Shown here: positions 15,305 to 22,853 of the stretch, piece after piece
Position numbering within the stretch: position 1 is the stretch's first letter
Layout: each line of letters starts with the position of its first letter
Source of the DNA: JALZAA01 sp046724655
GTDB lineage: Bacteria > Actinomycetota > Acidimicrobiia > IMCC26256 > JACDBD01
Reading direction: 5' to 3'
Assembly: GCA_046724655.1 (NCBI GenBank)
Contig: JBKOWY010000121.1
Span: 1 to 27,524, forward strand
DNA: 27,524 nucleotides
Translations under genes and position numbers: made by a program
Notes under the pieces: generated by a model
Seen by the model: the letters and a program-made list of their open reading frames with translations, nothing else
What the model was told of the DNA's origin: nothing
Database searches by the model: none

Positions 15305-16363
15305 ATGCGCCGTCTTCTTACGCTCCCGCTCGTGCTGTCGCTCTTCGTCGTGGCGGCGGTTGCCGTGCCTGTCTCGGCCGCGCCGTCGAAGCCCGACAAG
15401 ACGACGATCACGCTCATGACTCACGACTCGTTCGCGGCGTCGAAGAGCGTGCTACGCCAGTTCACCAAGGAGACGGGCGTGACCGTGAAGGTGCTGCCGT
15501 CGGGCGACGCCGGCGCGGCCGTGAACCAGGCGATCCTCACGAAGAGCAACCCGCTGGGTGACGTGTTCTTCGGCGTCGACAACACGCTGCTGAGCCGTGC
15601 TCTCGACGAAGGCATCTTCGTTCGCTACACGTCGCCCGAGCTCGACACCGTGCCCAAGGGGCTGCAGCTCGACTCGAAGCACCGCGTGACACCCGTCGAC
15701 ACCGGCGACGTATGCGTCAACTACGACAAGAAGTACTTCTCCGACAAGGGGCTGACCGTCCCCCGATCGATCGAGGACCTCGCCGAGCCAGAGTACAAGG
15801 GCCTGTTCGTGGTCGAGAATCCGGCCACGTCGTCACCCGGGCTCGCGTTCCTGCTCGCCACGGTGGCCAAGTTCGGGACCAACGGCTGGCGCGACTACTG
15901 GTCGCGGCTACGCAGCAACGACGTGAAGGTCGTCGACGGCTGGGAGCAGGCGTACAACACGGAGTTCTCGGGCAGCGCCGGGAAGGGCAACTACCCGTTG
16001 GTCGTGTCGTACGCGTCGAGCCCACCCGCTGAGGTGGTCAACGCGGATCCGAAGCCGGCGGAGGCGCCGACGGGCGCGCTGCTCGACACGTGCTTCCGCC
16101 AGATCGAGTTCGCAGGAATCTTGAAGGGCACGAAGCACGAGAAGGCGGCGAAGCAGTTCGTCGACTTCATGCTGTCGCAGCGGTTCCAAGAGGACATGCC
16201 GCTCCAGATGTTCGTGTTCCCGGTGCGTGAAGGCGTCAACCTGCCGCCCGAGTTCACGAAGTTCGCCGAGCTCGCTCCGAAGCCGCTGGCGCTCCCAACG
16301 AGGGAGATCGCCCGCAACCGCGACACCTGGATCAGCGAATGGACCGACACCGTGCTCCGATGA
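15305..16363 (+). CDS. thiB: Thiamine ABC transporter substrate-binding protein
   Basis: A 352-residue periplasmic-type binding protein of the ThiB/iron-binding (SBP type 2) group. An N-terminal signal peptide (RRLLTLPLVLSLFVVAAVAV) ends around VSA-AP. The mature protein begins TTITLMTHDSFAAS, and family segments include SGDAGAAVNQAILTKSNP, GDVFFGVDNTLLSRAL, DTGDVCVNYDKKYF, PATSSPGLAFLLATVAKFG and YASSPPAEV. It captures thiamine or its phosphates outside the membrane and hands them to ThiP. The usual actinobacterial lipobox cysteine is absent, so how it is retained at the surface is unclear. The start lies one base after the kinase stop, and the riboswitch upstream makes thiamine the most likely substrate rather than iron. 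Confidence 0.92.
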   Translation: MRRLLTLPLVLSLFVVAAVAVPVSAAPSKPDKTTITLMTHDSFAASKSVLRQFTKETGVTVKVLPSGDAGAAVNQAILTKSNPLGDVFFGVDNTLLSRALDEGIFVRYTSPELDTVPKGLQLDSKHRVTPVDTGDVCVNYDKKYFSDKGLTVPRSIEDLAEPEYKGLFVVENPATSSPGLAFLLATVAKFGTNGWRDYWSRLRSNDVKVVDGWEQAYNTEFSGSAGKGNYPLVVSYASSPPAEVVNADPKPAEAPTGALLDTCFRQIEFAGILKGTKHEKAAKQFVDFMLSQRFQEDMPLQMFVFPVREGVNLPPEFTKFAELAPKPLALPTREIARNRDTWISEWTDTVLR

Positions 16364-16369
16364 ACCCTC

Positions 16370-18052
16370 ATGATGCGTATTTCAGGTACGCATAGCGTGC
16401 CGCAGGTACGCATCAATAGCGGGCGCATCGCGCGCGCGCTGATGCTGGCGGTGCCGCTGGCGTTCCTCGGGGTGTTCTTCGTGTATCCGGTGGCATCGAT
16501 CATCGGGCGCGGCCTGACGCCGGACGGGAGCCTCGATCTCTCGCCGATCGCGAGCGTCGTCACCGACCCGCAGCTGCGGGGCGTGGCGTGGTTCACGATC
16601 TGGCAGGCCGCGGTGTCGACGGCGCTCACCGTGCTCGTCGCGCTTCCCGGCGCGTACGTGTTCGCACGCCACGAGTTCCCGGGCAAGCGGCTACTGCGCG
16701 CCGCGGTCACCGTGCCGTTCGTGCTGCCGACGGTCGTGGTCGGTTCGGCGTTCCTGTCGTTGCTCGGCGAGGACGGTCCACTCGCGTTCCTGGGCTTGGA
16801 GCAGACGGTGGCCGCCATCCTGCTCGCCCACGTGTTCTTCAATTATGCGGTGGTCGTCCGCACCGTGGGTGGCCTGTGGGCGCACCTCGATCCTCGCCAG
16901 GAGGACGCGGCGCGCGTGCTCGGCGCCGGGCGATGGCAGACGTTCCGGTCGGTCACGCTGCCGGCGTTGCGACCGGCGATCGCCGCCGCGGCCGCCATCG
17001 TGTTCTTGTTCACGTTCACTTCTTTCGGGGTGATCCTGATCCTCGGCGGCCCGCGCTACTCGACACTCGAGGTCGAGATCTACCGGCAGACGGCCCAGTT
17101 CCTGAACCTGCCCCAGGCCGCGGCGCTGTCGATCGTGCAGCTCGCCGCGGTCGTCGCCATGCTGCTCGTCGCGGGCAGGGCCCAGGGCCGCCGCACGGAG
17201 GCGCTGCGGTTGCGTGCCACAGCGGAGACGGCGCGGCGTCCTCGCACCGGGCGCGAACGCGCGGTGGTCGGGGTGAACCTCGCCTTCATGGCCCTCTTGC
17301 TCGGTGGCCCGCTCGCCGTCCTCGTCGAGCGCTCGTTCCACACCGCCGGCGGGTACGGGCTCGGCTTCTACCGGGCGCTCTCCGAGCTGCGCCGGACGAG
17401 CACGACCTTCGTGCCCCCCGTCGAGGCGATCGCCAACTCGCTCGTGTTCGCGGTGATAGCAACGGTCATTGCGCTCGTGATCGGCGGCCTAGCCGCGTTT
17501 GCGTTCACGGGATCACGGCGTCCGTCCGATCGGGTGCGAGGGCTCGACACGCTGCTGCTGGTGCCGCTCGGGGTCTCGGCGGTGACGATCGGCTTCGGCT
17601 TCCTCATCACTCTCGACAAGGCGCCACTCGACCTGCGCGCATCACCCGTCCTGATCCCGATCGCGCACGCTCTGGTCGCGGCGCCGTTCGTCGCCCGCGT
17701 GATGATCCCGGTCTTGCGCTCGATCGACCAGAGGCTGCGCGACGCCGCCGCGCTGTTGGGCGCGTCACCGGCACGCGTGTGGCGAGAGATCGATCTGCCC
17801 ATCGTGTTCCGCGCCCTACTGGTTGCCGCCGGCTTCGCGTTCGCCATCTCGCTCGGAGAGTTCGGCGCCACGATCTTCATCGCCCGACCCGACTACCCGA
17901 CGCTGCCGGTCGTGATCTTCCGACTCATCGACCAACCGGGTCCGCTGAGCTTCGGGGCCGCCATGGCGGCAAGCGTCATCCTGATGGCGGTGACGGCGAC
18001 GGCGATCTTCGCCATCGAGCGGTTCCGCATCGCGAACATCGGTGAGTTCTGA
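16370..18052 (+). CDS. thiP: Thiamine ABC transporter permease, fused two-domain type
   Basis: A 560-residue integral membrane protein with two tandem permease units of about six helices each. The EAA-type cytoplasmic loops that dock the ATPase are visible in both halves: EDAARVLGAGRWQTFRSVTL (about residue 180) and RDAAALLGASPARVWREIDL (about residue 460). Hydrophobic segments include ALMLAVPLAFLGVFFVYPVA and the C-terminal AAMAASVILMAVTATAIFAI. This duplicated layout is that of ThiP and the FbpB-type permeases. The ATG at 16370 follows the thiB stop by six bases but has no clear Shine-Dalgarno; GTG 16397 is an alternative start. Short direct and inverted repeats occupy the first 15 codons and are noted separately. 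It forms the membrane channel for thiamine with ThiB and ThiQ. Confidence 0.92.
   Translation: MMRISGTHSVPQVRINSGRIARALMLAVPLAFLGVFFVYPVASIIGRGLTPDGSLDLSPIASVVTDPQLRGVAWFTIWQAAVSTALTVLVALPGAYVFARHEFPGKRLLRAAVTVPFVLPTVVVGSAFLSLLGEDGPLAFLGLEQTVAAILLAHVFFNYAVVVRTVGGLWAHLDPRQEDAARVLGAGRWQTFRSVTLPALRPAIAAAAAIVFLFTFTSFGVILILGGPRYSTLEVEIYRQTAQFLNLPQAAALSIVQLAAVVAMLLVAGRAQGRRTEALRLRATAETARRPRTGRERAVVGVNLAFMALLLGGPLAVLVERSFHTAGGYGLGFYRALSELRRTSTTFVPPVEAIANSLVFAVIATVIALVIGGLAAFAFTGSRRPSDRVRGLDTLLLVPLGVSAVTIGFGFLITLDKAPLDLRASPVLIPIAHALVAAPFVARVMIPVLRSIDQRLRDAAALLGASPARVWREIDLPIVFRALLVAAGFAFAISLGEFGATIFIARPDYPTLPVVIFRLIDQPGPLSFGAAMAASVILMAVTATAIFAIERFRIANIGEF
16373..16413. repeat. Direct and inverted repeat over the thiP start
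   Basis: CAGGTACGCAT occurs at 16383-16393 and again at 16403-16413, one repeat every 20 bases. In addition ATGCGTA (16373-16379) pairs with TACGCAT (16387-16393) across a seven-base loop. The array covers the first codons of the annotated thiP frame. Confidence 0.7.
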
Positions 18053-18073
18053 GGTGGGCGAGGAGACGCGCTG

Positions 18074-19021
18074 ATGTTGCAGGTCGAACGGCTTGCGATG
18101 CACTACGGCGACACCGTCGCGCTTGACGGCGTCGACCTCGTCGTCGGCGACGGCGAGATCGTGTCGGTCCTGGGCCCCAGTGGCAGCGGAAAGAGCACGT
18201 TGCTGCGTGTCATCGCCGGGCTCGAGCCGCTGGCGGCGGGCCGCGTGTCGTGGGACGGCGGTGACCTCACCGGTGTGCCGCCTCATCGCCGGCAGCTGGG
18301 CTTGATGTTCCAAGACCACACGCTGTTCCCGCACCGCGACGTGCTCGGCAACGTCGCGTTCGGGCTTCGGATGCATGGCGTGCCGCGACCCCAGACGGAG
18401 GCCCGCGCCCGCGAGCTGCTGGCGCTCGTCGGCCTGGCCGGATACGAGCACCGCCGGGTTACCGAGCTGTCGGGCGGTGAACAGCAGCGAGTTGCACTCG
18501 TACGCGCGCTCGCGCCTGCACCGCGTCTCCTGATGCTCGACGAGCCGCTCGGATCGCTGGATCGAGCGCTCCGCGAGCGGCTCATGGTCGAGCTGCGCGA
18601 GCTGTTCACCCGTCTCGGGCTCACTTCGGTGTACGTGACCCACGACCACGACGAGGCGTTCGCGCTCGCCGACCGTGTCGCAGTCATGCACGGCGGCCGC
18701 ATCGAGCAGCTCGGCGTCCCGGTCGAAGTCTGGGAGCGGCCCGCCACCGAGTTCGTCGCCCGGTTCCTCGGTTACAACGTCACCGATCTGGGCCACGGCC
18801 GCGTCGGGGTGCGTCCTGATGCCGTCCGCGTGACGGCGGACGGGCCGATCGCAGGTGTGGTCACGGCGAGGACGTTCCGGCGCGATCACTTCCTGCTCGA
18901 GGTCAAAGTGGCGGAAGGGCCGCCCCTCGAGGTGGCGGTGACGGGCGACCGAGTCCCCGCCGTGGGTGACGCCGTGCGCCTCGCCATCGACCCCCACGCC
19001 GTCGTCCCCCTGCCGCGATAA
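18074..19021 (+). CDS. thiQ: Thiamine ABC transporter ATP-binding protein
   Basis: A 315-residue ABC ATPase. Walker A is GPSGSGKST (residues 34-42), the Q-loop LGLMFQDHTLFPH, the ABC signature LSGGEQQRV (132-140), Walker B LLMLDEPLGSLD and the switch His in VYVTHDHDEAFAL. About 85 further residues after the nucleotide-binding core form a TOBE-like beta domain (VGVRPDAVRV, FLLEVKVAEGPPLEV), more as in PotA or FbpC than in the short ThiQ of enterobacteria. It should couple ATP hydrolysis to thiamine import through the preceding permease. The ATG follows thiP by 21 bases, with a GAGGAGA site upstream. Substrate is assigned from operon and riboswitch context; the ATPase alone would equally fit iron(III) or polyamine transport. 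Confidence 0.88.
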   Translation: MLQVERLAMHYGDTVALDGVDLVVGDGEIVSVLGPSGSGKSTLLRVIAGLEPLAAGRVSWDGGDLTGVPPHRRQLGLMFQDHTLFPHRDVLGNVAFGLRMHGVPRPQTEARARELLALVGLAGYEHRRVTELSGGEQQRVALVRALAPAPRLLMLDEPLGSLDRALRERLMVELRELFTRLGLTSVYVTHDHDEAFALADRVAVMHGGRIEQLGVPVEVWERPATEFVARFLGYNVTDLGHGRVGVRPDAVRVTADGPIAGVVTARTFRRDHFLLEVKVAEGPPLEVAVTGDRVPAVGDAVRLAIDPHAVVPLPR

Positions 19022-19084
19022 TCGACTCAGACATCTGCACCGAATCTCCACAGGTCCGGCGGGACTCCTGCGAAACCCGTTCCT

Positions 19085-19090
19085 TATCCT
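19085..19090 (+). promoter_or_regulatory. Probable -10 box of a leaderless two-component operon
   Basis: TATCCT ends eight bases before ATG 19099 with no Shine-Dalgarno in between. It would start a separate transcript for the response regulator, kinase and ribB. Confidence 0.45.
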
Positions 19091-19098
19091 GGCGTCCG

Positions 19099-19842
19099 AT
19101 GCCACCGGCACCGGCGGCCCCTACCTCGGCCCGCACGATCGTCGTCGTCGAAGACGAGGAGCCCATCGCGGCCGCGATCGCAGCGCGTCTGCGCAGCGAG
19201 GGCTTCGCGGTCGAGATCGCGGCCGACGGGCACACCGCCGTCGACGTGTGCGAGCGTCTCCATCCCGACCTGGTCGTCCTCGACCTCATGCTGCCGGGAC
19301 TCGACGGGCTCGAGGTGTGCCGTCGCCTCCAGCAGGACCGGCCGTTGCCCGTGCTCATGCTCACCGCGCGTGATTCGGAGACCGACATGGTCATCGGGCT
19401 CGCCGTCGGCGCCGACGACTATCTGACGAAGCCGTTCAGCGTCCGGGTGCTCGTCGCCCGCGTACATGCGCTGCTGCGACGCGTCGAGCGCGCCAACGCC
19501 TCGGCCAAGGCCGGCGGAACCCTTCGCGTCGGTGACGTCGAGCTCGACCTCGCCAGCCGGCGCGTGCGCCGCCACGACGACAACGTGCACCTCACCCCCA
19601 CCGAGTTCGACCTGCTCGCCCACCTCGCCTCACACCCCGGGCAGGTCTTCACCCGTGAGCAGCTGCTGGCGCAAGTGTGGGGATACCACGACGGATCCGG
19701 CGCGCGCACCGTCGACTCGCATGTCCGAGCGGTTCGCCGCAAGCTCGGCGCCAACGTCATTCGGACCGTGCACGGCGTCGGCTACGCGGCCGACGACGCC
19801 GCGCTCGCCGCCAGCAACAGTGACGGCCGAGGTGGCGCGTGA
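19099..19842 (+). CDS. OmpR/PhoB-family response regulator
   Basis: A 247-residue two-domain regulator. The receiver domain starts RTIVVVEDEEPIAAAI (acidic pocket), has the phosphoacceptor D62 in LVVLDLMLPGLDG, the Thr switch in LMLTARDSE and K111 in YLTKPF. The winged-helix DNA-binding domain follows from about residue 140, with VHLTPTEFDLLAHLASHPGQ, REQLLAQVWGY and RTVDSHVRAVRRKLG, the recognition-helix region. It should bind direct repeats upstream of its targets when phosphorylated by the kinase next to it. A 12-residue Ala/Pro extension precedes the receiver. The stop overlaps the kinase GTG by four bases. Target genes cannot be inferred from this window. Confidence 0.93.
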   Translation: MPPAPAAPTSARTIVVVEDEEPIAAAIAARLRSEGFAVEIAADGHTAVDVCERLHPDLVVLDLMLPGLDGLEVCRRLQQDRPLPVLMLTARDSETDMVIGLAVGADDYLTKPFSVRVLVARVHALLRRVERANASAKAGGTLRVGDVELDLASRRVRRHDDNVHLTPTEFDLLAHLASHPGQVFTREQLLAQVWGYHDGSGARTVDSHVRAVRRKLGANVIRTVHGVGYAADDAALAASNSDGRGGA

Positions 19843-20891
19843 GCCCGCGCCGTCCGCTCGACACCGTCCGTTCCCTCAAGATCAAGCTCGGCGCGGTCAT
19901 CTTCTCCGCCGTCGCGGTGACCGTCTTCGTGTACTGGCTCTGCCTCAAAGCGGGTGTGTGGCCGTCGGTGAGCGGCATCATCGCCGGGTCGCTGGCGCTG
20001 GTGATGGTGCGCTTCCTCGCTCGGGGCATGACGTCGCCGCTGCGGGAAATGTCGGACGCCGCCCGGGCGATGGCCACGGGCAACTACGACCGCCGTGTCA
20101 GCGCGACGTCGCGCGACGAGGTCGGCGAGCTGGCGCGAGCGTTCAACAAGATGGCGGCGGAGCTCGCCGAGACCGACCGCCTGCGTCGGGACCTGGTCGC
20201 GAACGTGTCGCACGAGCTGCGGACGCCGATCACCGCGCTGCAGGCCGTCCTCGAGAACCTCGTCGACGGCGTCGAGTCACCCGACCCGCAGACGTTCCGC
20301 ACGATGCTGGCCCAGGTCGAGCGGCTCGGCCGGCTCGTCACCCAGCTGCTCGACTTGTCGCGGCTCGAGTCCGGCACGGTGCCGCTCGAGCGCAGCGAGT
20401 TCGCCGTGCAGCCGGTGCTCGACCACGCCGTGCGCGAGCAGCAGCTGCACGCCCCCGGCGTTGACGTGAGGGTCCTGGTCGAGACGCCGGGCCTCACGGC
20501 CGACGGCGACCCCGAGCGCGTCCACCAGGTGGTCGCGAACCTGCTCGAGAACGCGGTGCGCTACACGCCCAACGGGGGGCGGGTCGAGGTTCGGGCCCGG
20601 CGTGCGCACGGTCATGGTTCGGCCGTGACGATCGAGGTGTGCGACGAGGGCCCCGGGATCGCCGAGGGGCAGGAGGCCCGGGTGTTCGAGCGCTTCTACC
20701 GCGCCGACACCGCTCGCGCGGCGAGCGACGGCGGGGCCGGGCTGGGCCTTGCGATCGCGCAATGGATCGTGGATCTGCATGGCGGCGAGATCCGTCCCGA
20801 GCGGCGTCAGCCACACGGCTGCCGCATGGTCGTCACGCTGCCGCGGGGGGCAGCGCAATCCGAGCGAGTCCACAGCCGAGGAGTGCGATGA
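19839..20891 (+). CDS. Sensor histidine kinase with short-loop two-helix sensor
   Basis: A 350-residue membrane kinase. Two helices (about residues 16-36, LGAVIFSAVAVTVFVYWLCL, and 42-60) are joined by only some eight residues (KAGVWPSVSG), so there is no extracellular sensor domain and the signal is probably sensed in or near the membrane. A HAMP linker follows (MTSPLREMSDAARAMATGNY), then the DHp domain with phosphorylated H125 in NVSHELRTPITALQ, and the HATPase domain with N box (VVANLLENAVRYTP), G1 box (VCDEGPGIA) and G2 box (GLGLAIAQWIVDLHGG). It starts at a GTG overlapping the response regulator and ends in an ATGA overlap with ribB. Signal unknown. Confidence 0.92.
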   Translation: MSPRRPLDTVRSLKIKLGAVIFSAVAVTVFVYWLCLKAGVWPSVSGIIAGSLALVMVRFLARGMTSPLREMSDAARAMATGNYDRRVSATSRDEVGELARAFNKMAAELAETDRLRRDLVANVSHELRTPITALQAVLENLVDGVESPDPQTFRTMLAQVERLGRLVTQLLDLSRLESGTVPLERSEFAVQPVLDHAVREQQLHAPGVDVRVLVETPGLTADGDPERVHQVVANLLENAVRYTPNGGRVEVRARRAHGHGSAVTIEVCDEGPGIAEGQEARVFERFYRADTARAASDGGAGLGLAIAQWIVDLHGGEIRPERRQPHGCRMVVTLPRGAAQSERVHSRGVR

Positions 20892-21532
20892 ATCTGGCAA
20901 CGATCGACGAGTCGGTGCGGCGCATCCGCCGAGGGGAGATGGTGCTCGTCATCGACGACGAAGACCGCGAGAACGAGGGCGATCTCACGATGGCGGCCAG
21001 CTGGGTCACCCCCGAGGCCATCAACTTCATGTTGCGGTGGGCGCGCGGCCTCGTCTGCATGCCGTGTGACGCCCGGATGCTCGACAGGCTCGACATCCCG
21101 CCGATGCTCCCGGCCGGTCGGGCAACGTGCGACACCGCGTTTTGCATCTCGATCGACCACCGCAGCGCCGGGAGTGGGATCGGCGTCGCCGACCGTGCCG
21201 TCACGATCCGCAAGATCCTCGATCCAACCACCCGCGCCGGCGACTTCGTGCGACCGGGTCACGTGTTCCCGTTGCGGGCCCGTCCCGGCGGCGTGCTCGA
21301 GCGACGCGGGCACACCGAGGCCGCCGTCGATCTCGCGCGCCTCGCCGGGCTGCCGCCGGTGGCGGTGATCTGCGAGGTGCTGCAGGAGGACGGCTCCCCG
21401 GCCCGGCTGTCGTTCCTCGAGCACTTCGCCCAGGAGCACCGGGTCGCCATGATCTCGGTCGACCAGATCGCCGAGCACCGCCACGAGCTCGCCGCAGCCG
21501 CCGATCCCGCCAAGGCGCCACTGCTGCTGTAG
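20888..21532 (+). CDS. ribB: 3,4-dihydroxy-2-butanone-4-phosphate synthase
   Basis: A 214-residue enzyme that converts ribulose 5-phosphate to 3,4-dihydroxy-2-butanone 4-phosphate plus formate, supplying the four-carbon unit for riboflavin. The metal and substrate site DDEDRENEGD is at residues 23-32, and the expected GDFVRPGHVFPLRA, RRGHTEAAVDLARLAG and PVAVICEVL blocks follow, so it looks fully functional. It is the stand-alone type; there is no GTP cyclohydrolase II domain behind it, which in many actinobacteria is fused. The ATG overlaps the histidine kinase stop by four bases (ATGA), so its translation is coupled to a sensor kinase, an unusual arrangement. It ends five bases before a large palindrome. 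Confidence 0.93.
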   Translation: MNLATIDESVRRIRRGEMVLVIDDEDRENEGDLTMAASWVTPEAINFMLRWARGLVCMPCDARMLDRLDIPPMLPAGRATCDTAFCISIDHRSAGSGIGVADRAVTIRKILDPTTRAGDFVRPGHVFPLRARPGGVLERRGHTEAAVDLARLAGLPPVAVICEVLQEDGSPARLSFLEHFAQEHRVAMISVDQIAEHRHELAAAADPAKAPLLL

Positions 21533-21537
21533 CGGGG

Positions 21538-21584
21538 TTTTGGCGTCGCTGCACCGGCATATGTCCGGACCAGCGACGCCAAAA
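21538..21584. repeat. Long palindrome between convergent genes
   Basis: A perfect 14-base inverted repeat, TTTTGGCGTCGCTG (21538-21551) with CAGCGACGCCAAAA (21571-21584), has a 19-base loop that itself contains CCGG/CCGG. The Ts are on the outer 5' side and As on the 3' side, opposite to an intrinsic terminator, in both reading directions. It sits between the ribB stop and a convergent small gene and shares its arms with the element at 25804. Confidence 0.8.
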
Positions 21585-21592
21585 TCCTCTCT

Positions 21593-21850
21593 CTACGACC
21601 CCGGGTCATCCCCCAGCTCGCGCAGGGCGGCGGCGAGGGCGGCGCGGAGGCGGCGGGCTTTCTCGGGGGCGAGGTGGGCAACGTATCCGTAGCCGGCGCG
21701 TCCGGACTCCTCGACCGTCAGCACGACGCGCAGCTCGCCCGCGCCACAGGCATCGCAGTCGTCGGAGACGGCGACCGCCCATGACACGGGCGGCCGCTCG
21801 TCGTCGTCGGGCGGATGGTCGTCGACGGCGTCGTCGATCGATTTGCGCAT
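21593..21850 (-). CDS. Small hypothetical protein with a CxxC pair
   Basis: Eighty-five residues. An acidic N-terminal stretch (SIDDAVDDHPPDDDERPP) is followed by AVSDDCDACGAGELRVVL, whose CxxC and glycine could hold a metal or a disulfide, then GYGYVAHLAPEKARRLRAAL and a helical C-terminus. No family is recognised. It starts at an ATG with a TAGTCT box six bases upstream and no Shine-Dalgarno, matching the leaderless pattern elsewhere in the window. It converges on ribB with the palindrome between them, and lies 16 bases downstream of the DUF1918 gene on the same strand. Probably a real gene on these grounds, with function unknown. Confidence 0.6.
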   Translation of the reverse strand: MRKSIDDAVDDHPPDDDERPPVSWAVAVSDDCDACGAGELRVVLTVEESGRAGYGYVAHLAPEKARRLRAALAAALRELGDDPGS

Positions 21851-21856
21851 TGCCGG

Positions 21857-21862
21857 AGACTA
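21857..21862 (-). promoter_or_regulatory. Probable -10 box of the CxxC protein gene
   Basis: On the minus strand TAGTCT ends six bases before ATG 21850, without a Shine-Dalgarno. Confidence 0.35.
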
Positions 21863-21866
21863 CGGG

Positions 21867-22067
21867 CTAGTTGGAGGAGGCCTCCCCGCCGATGACGCGG
21901 CAGTCGCTGCTCGGGAAGTAGATCGACTCGTGGCCGTCGTCCCAGCGCACCCGGTAGTGCTCATGCTCGCCGTCGCCCGGCACCACCTCGAGCACCTCGC
22001 CTTCACGGCGGGGTTGGCCGACGTGCGCGCTCTCCACGACGATCCGGTCACCCGTCTTGGCCTGCAC
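21867..22067 (-). CDS. DUF1918 domain protein
   Basis: A 66-residue protein matching DUF1918: it starts QAKTGDRIVVESAHVGQP, continues RREGEVLEVVPGDG and has the hallmark YRVRWDDGHESIYFPSSDC. The fold is a small SH3-like beta barrel and its role is unknown. The GTG at 22067 is well supported by AAGGGAGG a few bases upstream, in contrast to the leaderless neighbour downstream. It may be cotranscribed with the CxxC gene that begins 17 bases beyond its end, but a separate promoter box there suggests otherwise. Confidence 0.85.
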   Translation of the reverse strand: MQAKTGDRIVVESAHVGQPRREGEVLEVVPGDGEHEHYRVRWDDGHESIYFPSSDCRVIGGEASSN

Positions 22068-22149
22068 GGCGAACCTCCCTTCGCGGGTCTGCCCTCCCTT
22101 GGCCCTCTACTCATACCGCGTCAGGCGCCGCCACGGAACCGCTGGCACG

Positions 22150-22788
22150 TCAACGCACGAGCGACAGCGTCAGACCGGCCTGGCCGAGGTGATACGTCAC
22201 GATGATTACGACCGGTGCCCACCGGCGAGCTCCGACAAAGCGGGTCTCGGCGATGAGCGCGTCCGACACCATGAACAGCACGGCGCCCGCGCCGGCGAGC
22301 ACGATCCCTGACGCGAGCGCGCACGTGACCATCGCCGCGATCACCGTCATGTATGCCACCAGCGGACCGAAGAGCTCGCGCTGGCCCGCCCTGCCCGCCG
22401 CACGAAGGAACCTCGCTCCCAATGCACCGGCCACGACGACCACCGGAATCGCCGCCAGCAGCAACGCGACCGCCGAGCCGCCGTGCCGGGTGAGGCCGAT
22501 CACGTAGGCGACGTGCGACAGCAGGAACGACGTCAACCCCGGCACGAATCGGTCGGACGGCAACATCAAGAACACATCGCCCGCAAGCGACAGCACGAGC
22601 GCGACGACGAACCACGCACGCGTGTCGCCATGTGTGGGGTCCAAGGCCAGCGCCACACCGATGAGCGCAGCCAGCGTCCCCGGCTTGCACACGTACTCGA
22701 GCCGCTTCCGTTGGCCCGCGACGGCGACCCAGTTACCGACCGCGAGCAGCCCGGCCACCACGAGCAGCGTCCATGAGCCCGTCGTCAT
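22150..22788 (-). CDS. Lysoplasmalogenase (YhhN family) membrane protein
   Basis: A 212-residue polytopic membrane protein, about eight helices. Family features include the Lys in YVCKPGTLAALIG, the acidic pair in ALVLSLAGDVFLMLP (the Asp faces the active site), and the late Asp in VLFMVSDALIAET. Members such as TMEM86B and YhhN cleave the vinyl ether of lysoplasmalogens and some bacterial relatives are uncharacterised; true activity here is not certain. The ATG at 22788 begins with a short GSWTLLVVAGLLAVGNW helix. It diverges from the sigma-like fusion protein 65 bases away. No Shine-Dalgarno is obvious. Confidence 0.85.
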   Translation of the reverse strand: MTTGSWTLLVVAGLLAVGNWVAVAGQRKRLEYVCKPGTLAALIGVALALDPTHGDTRAWFVVALVLSLAGDVFLMLPSDRFVPGLTSFLLSHVAYVIGLTRHGGSAVALLLAAIPVVVVAGALGARFLRAAGRAGQRELFGPLVAYMTVIAAMVTCALASGIVLAGAGAVLFMVSDALIAETRFVGARRWAPVVIIVTYHLGQAGLTLSLVR

Positions 22789-22839
22789 CGGCGAAATGTC
22801 TACTCGGACGGATGTCCACTCCCAGCGTCGCAGTCCCTC

Positions 22840-22845
22840 TACGCT
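22840..22845 (+). promoter_or_regulatory. Probable -10 box of the sigma fusion gene
   Basis: TACGCT ends eight bases before ATG 22854. GGAG lies just after it but, if transcription starts at the ATG, would not be in the message. Confidence 0.4.
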
Positions 22846-22853
22846 GGAGCGAG

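Noticed and set aside
13408..15417. A 669-codon open frame on the minus strand as one protein
   Set aside because: Only the last 340 codons are a Kelch lipoprotein; the upstream part is antisense to the thiamine kinase gene and riboswitch, and the lipoprotein signal peptide fixes the start.
16588..18045. Long Arg-rich plus-strand frame inside thiP
   Set aside because: Composition is that of a shifted reading of a GC-rich gene; the thiP frame has clear helices and EAA loops.
21538..21584. Classical rho-independent terminator after ribB
   Set aside because: The stem is strong, but the T-run is at the 5' side of the stem and no T-tract follows it in either direction.
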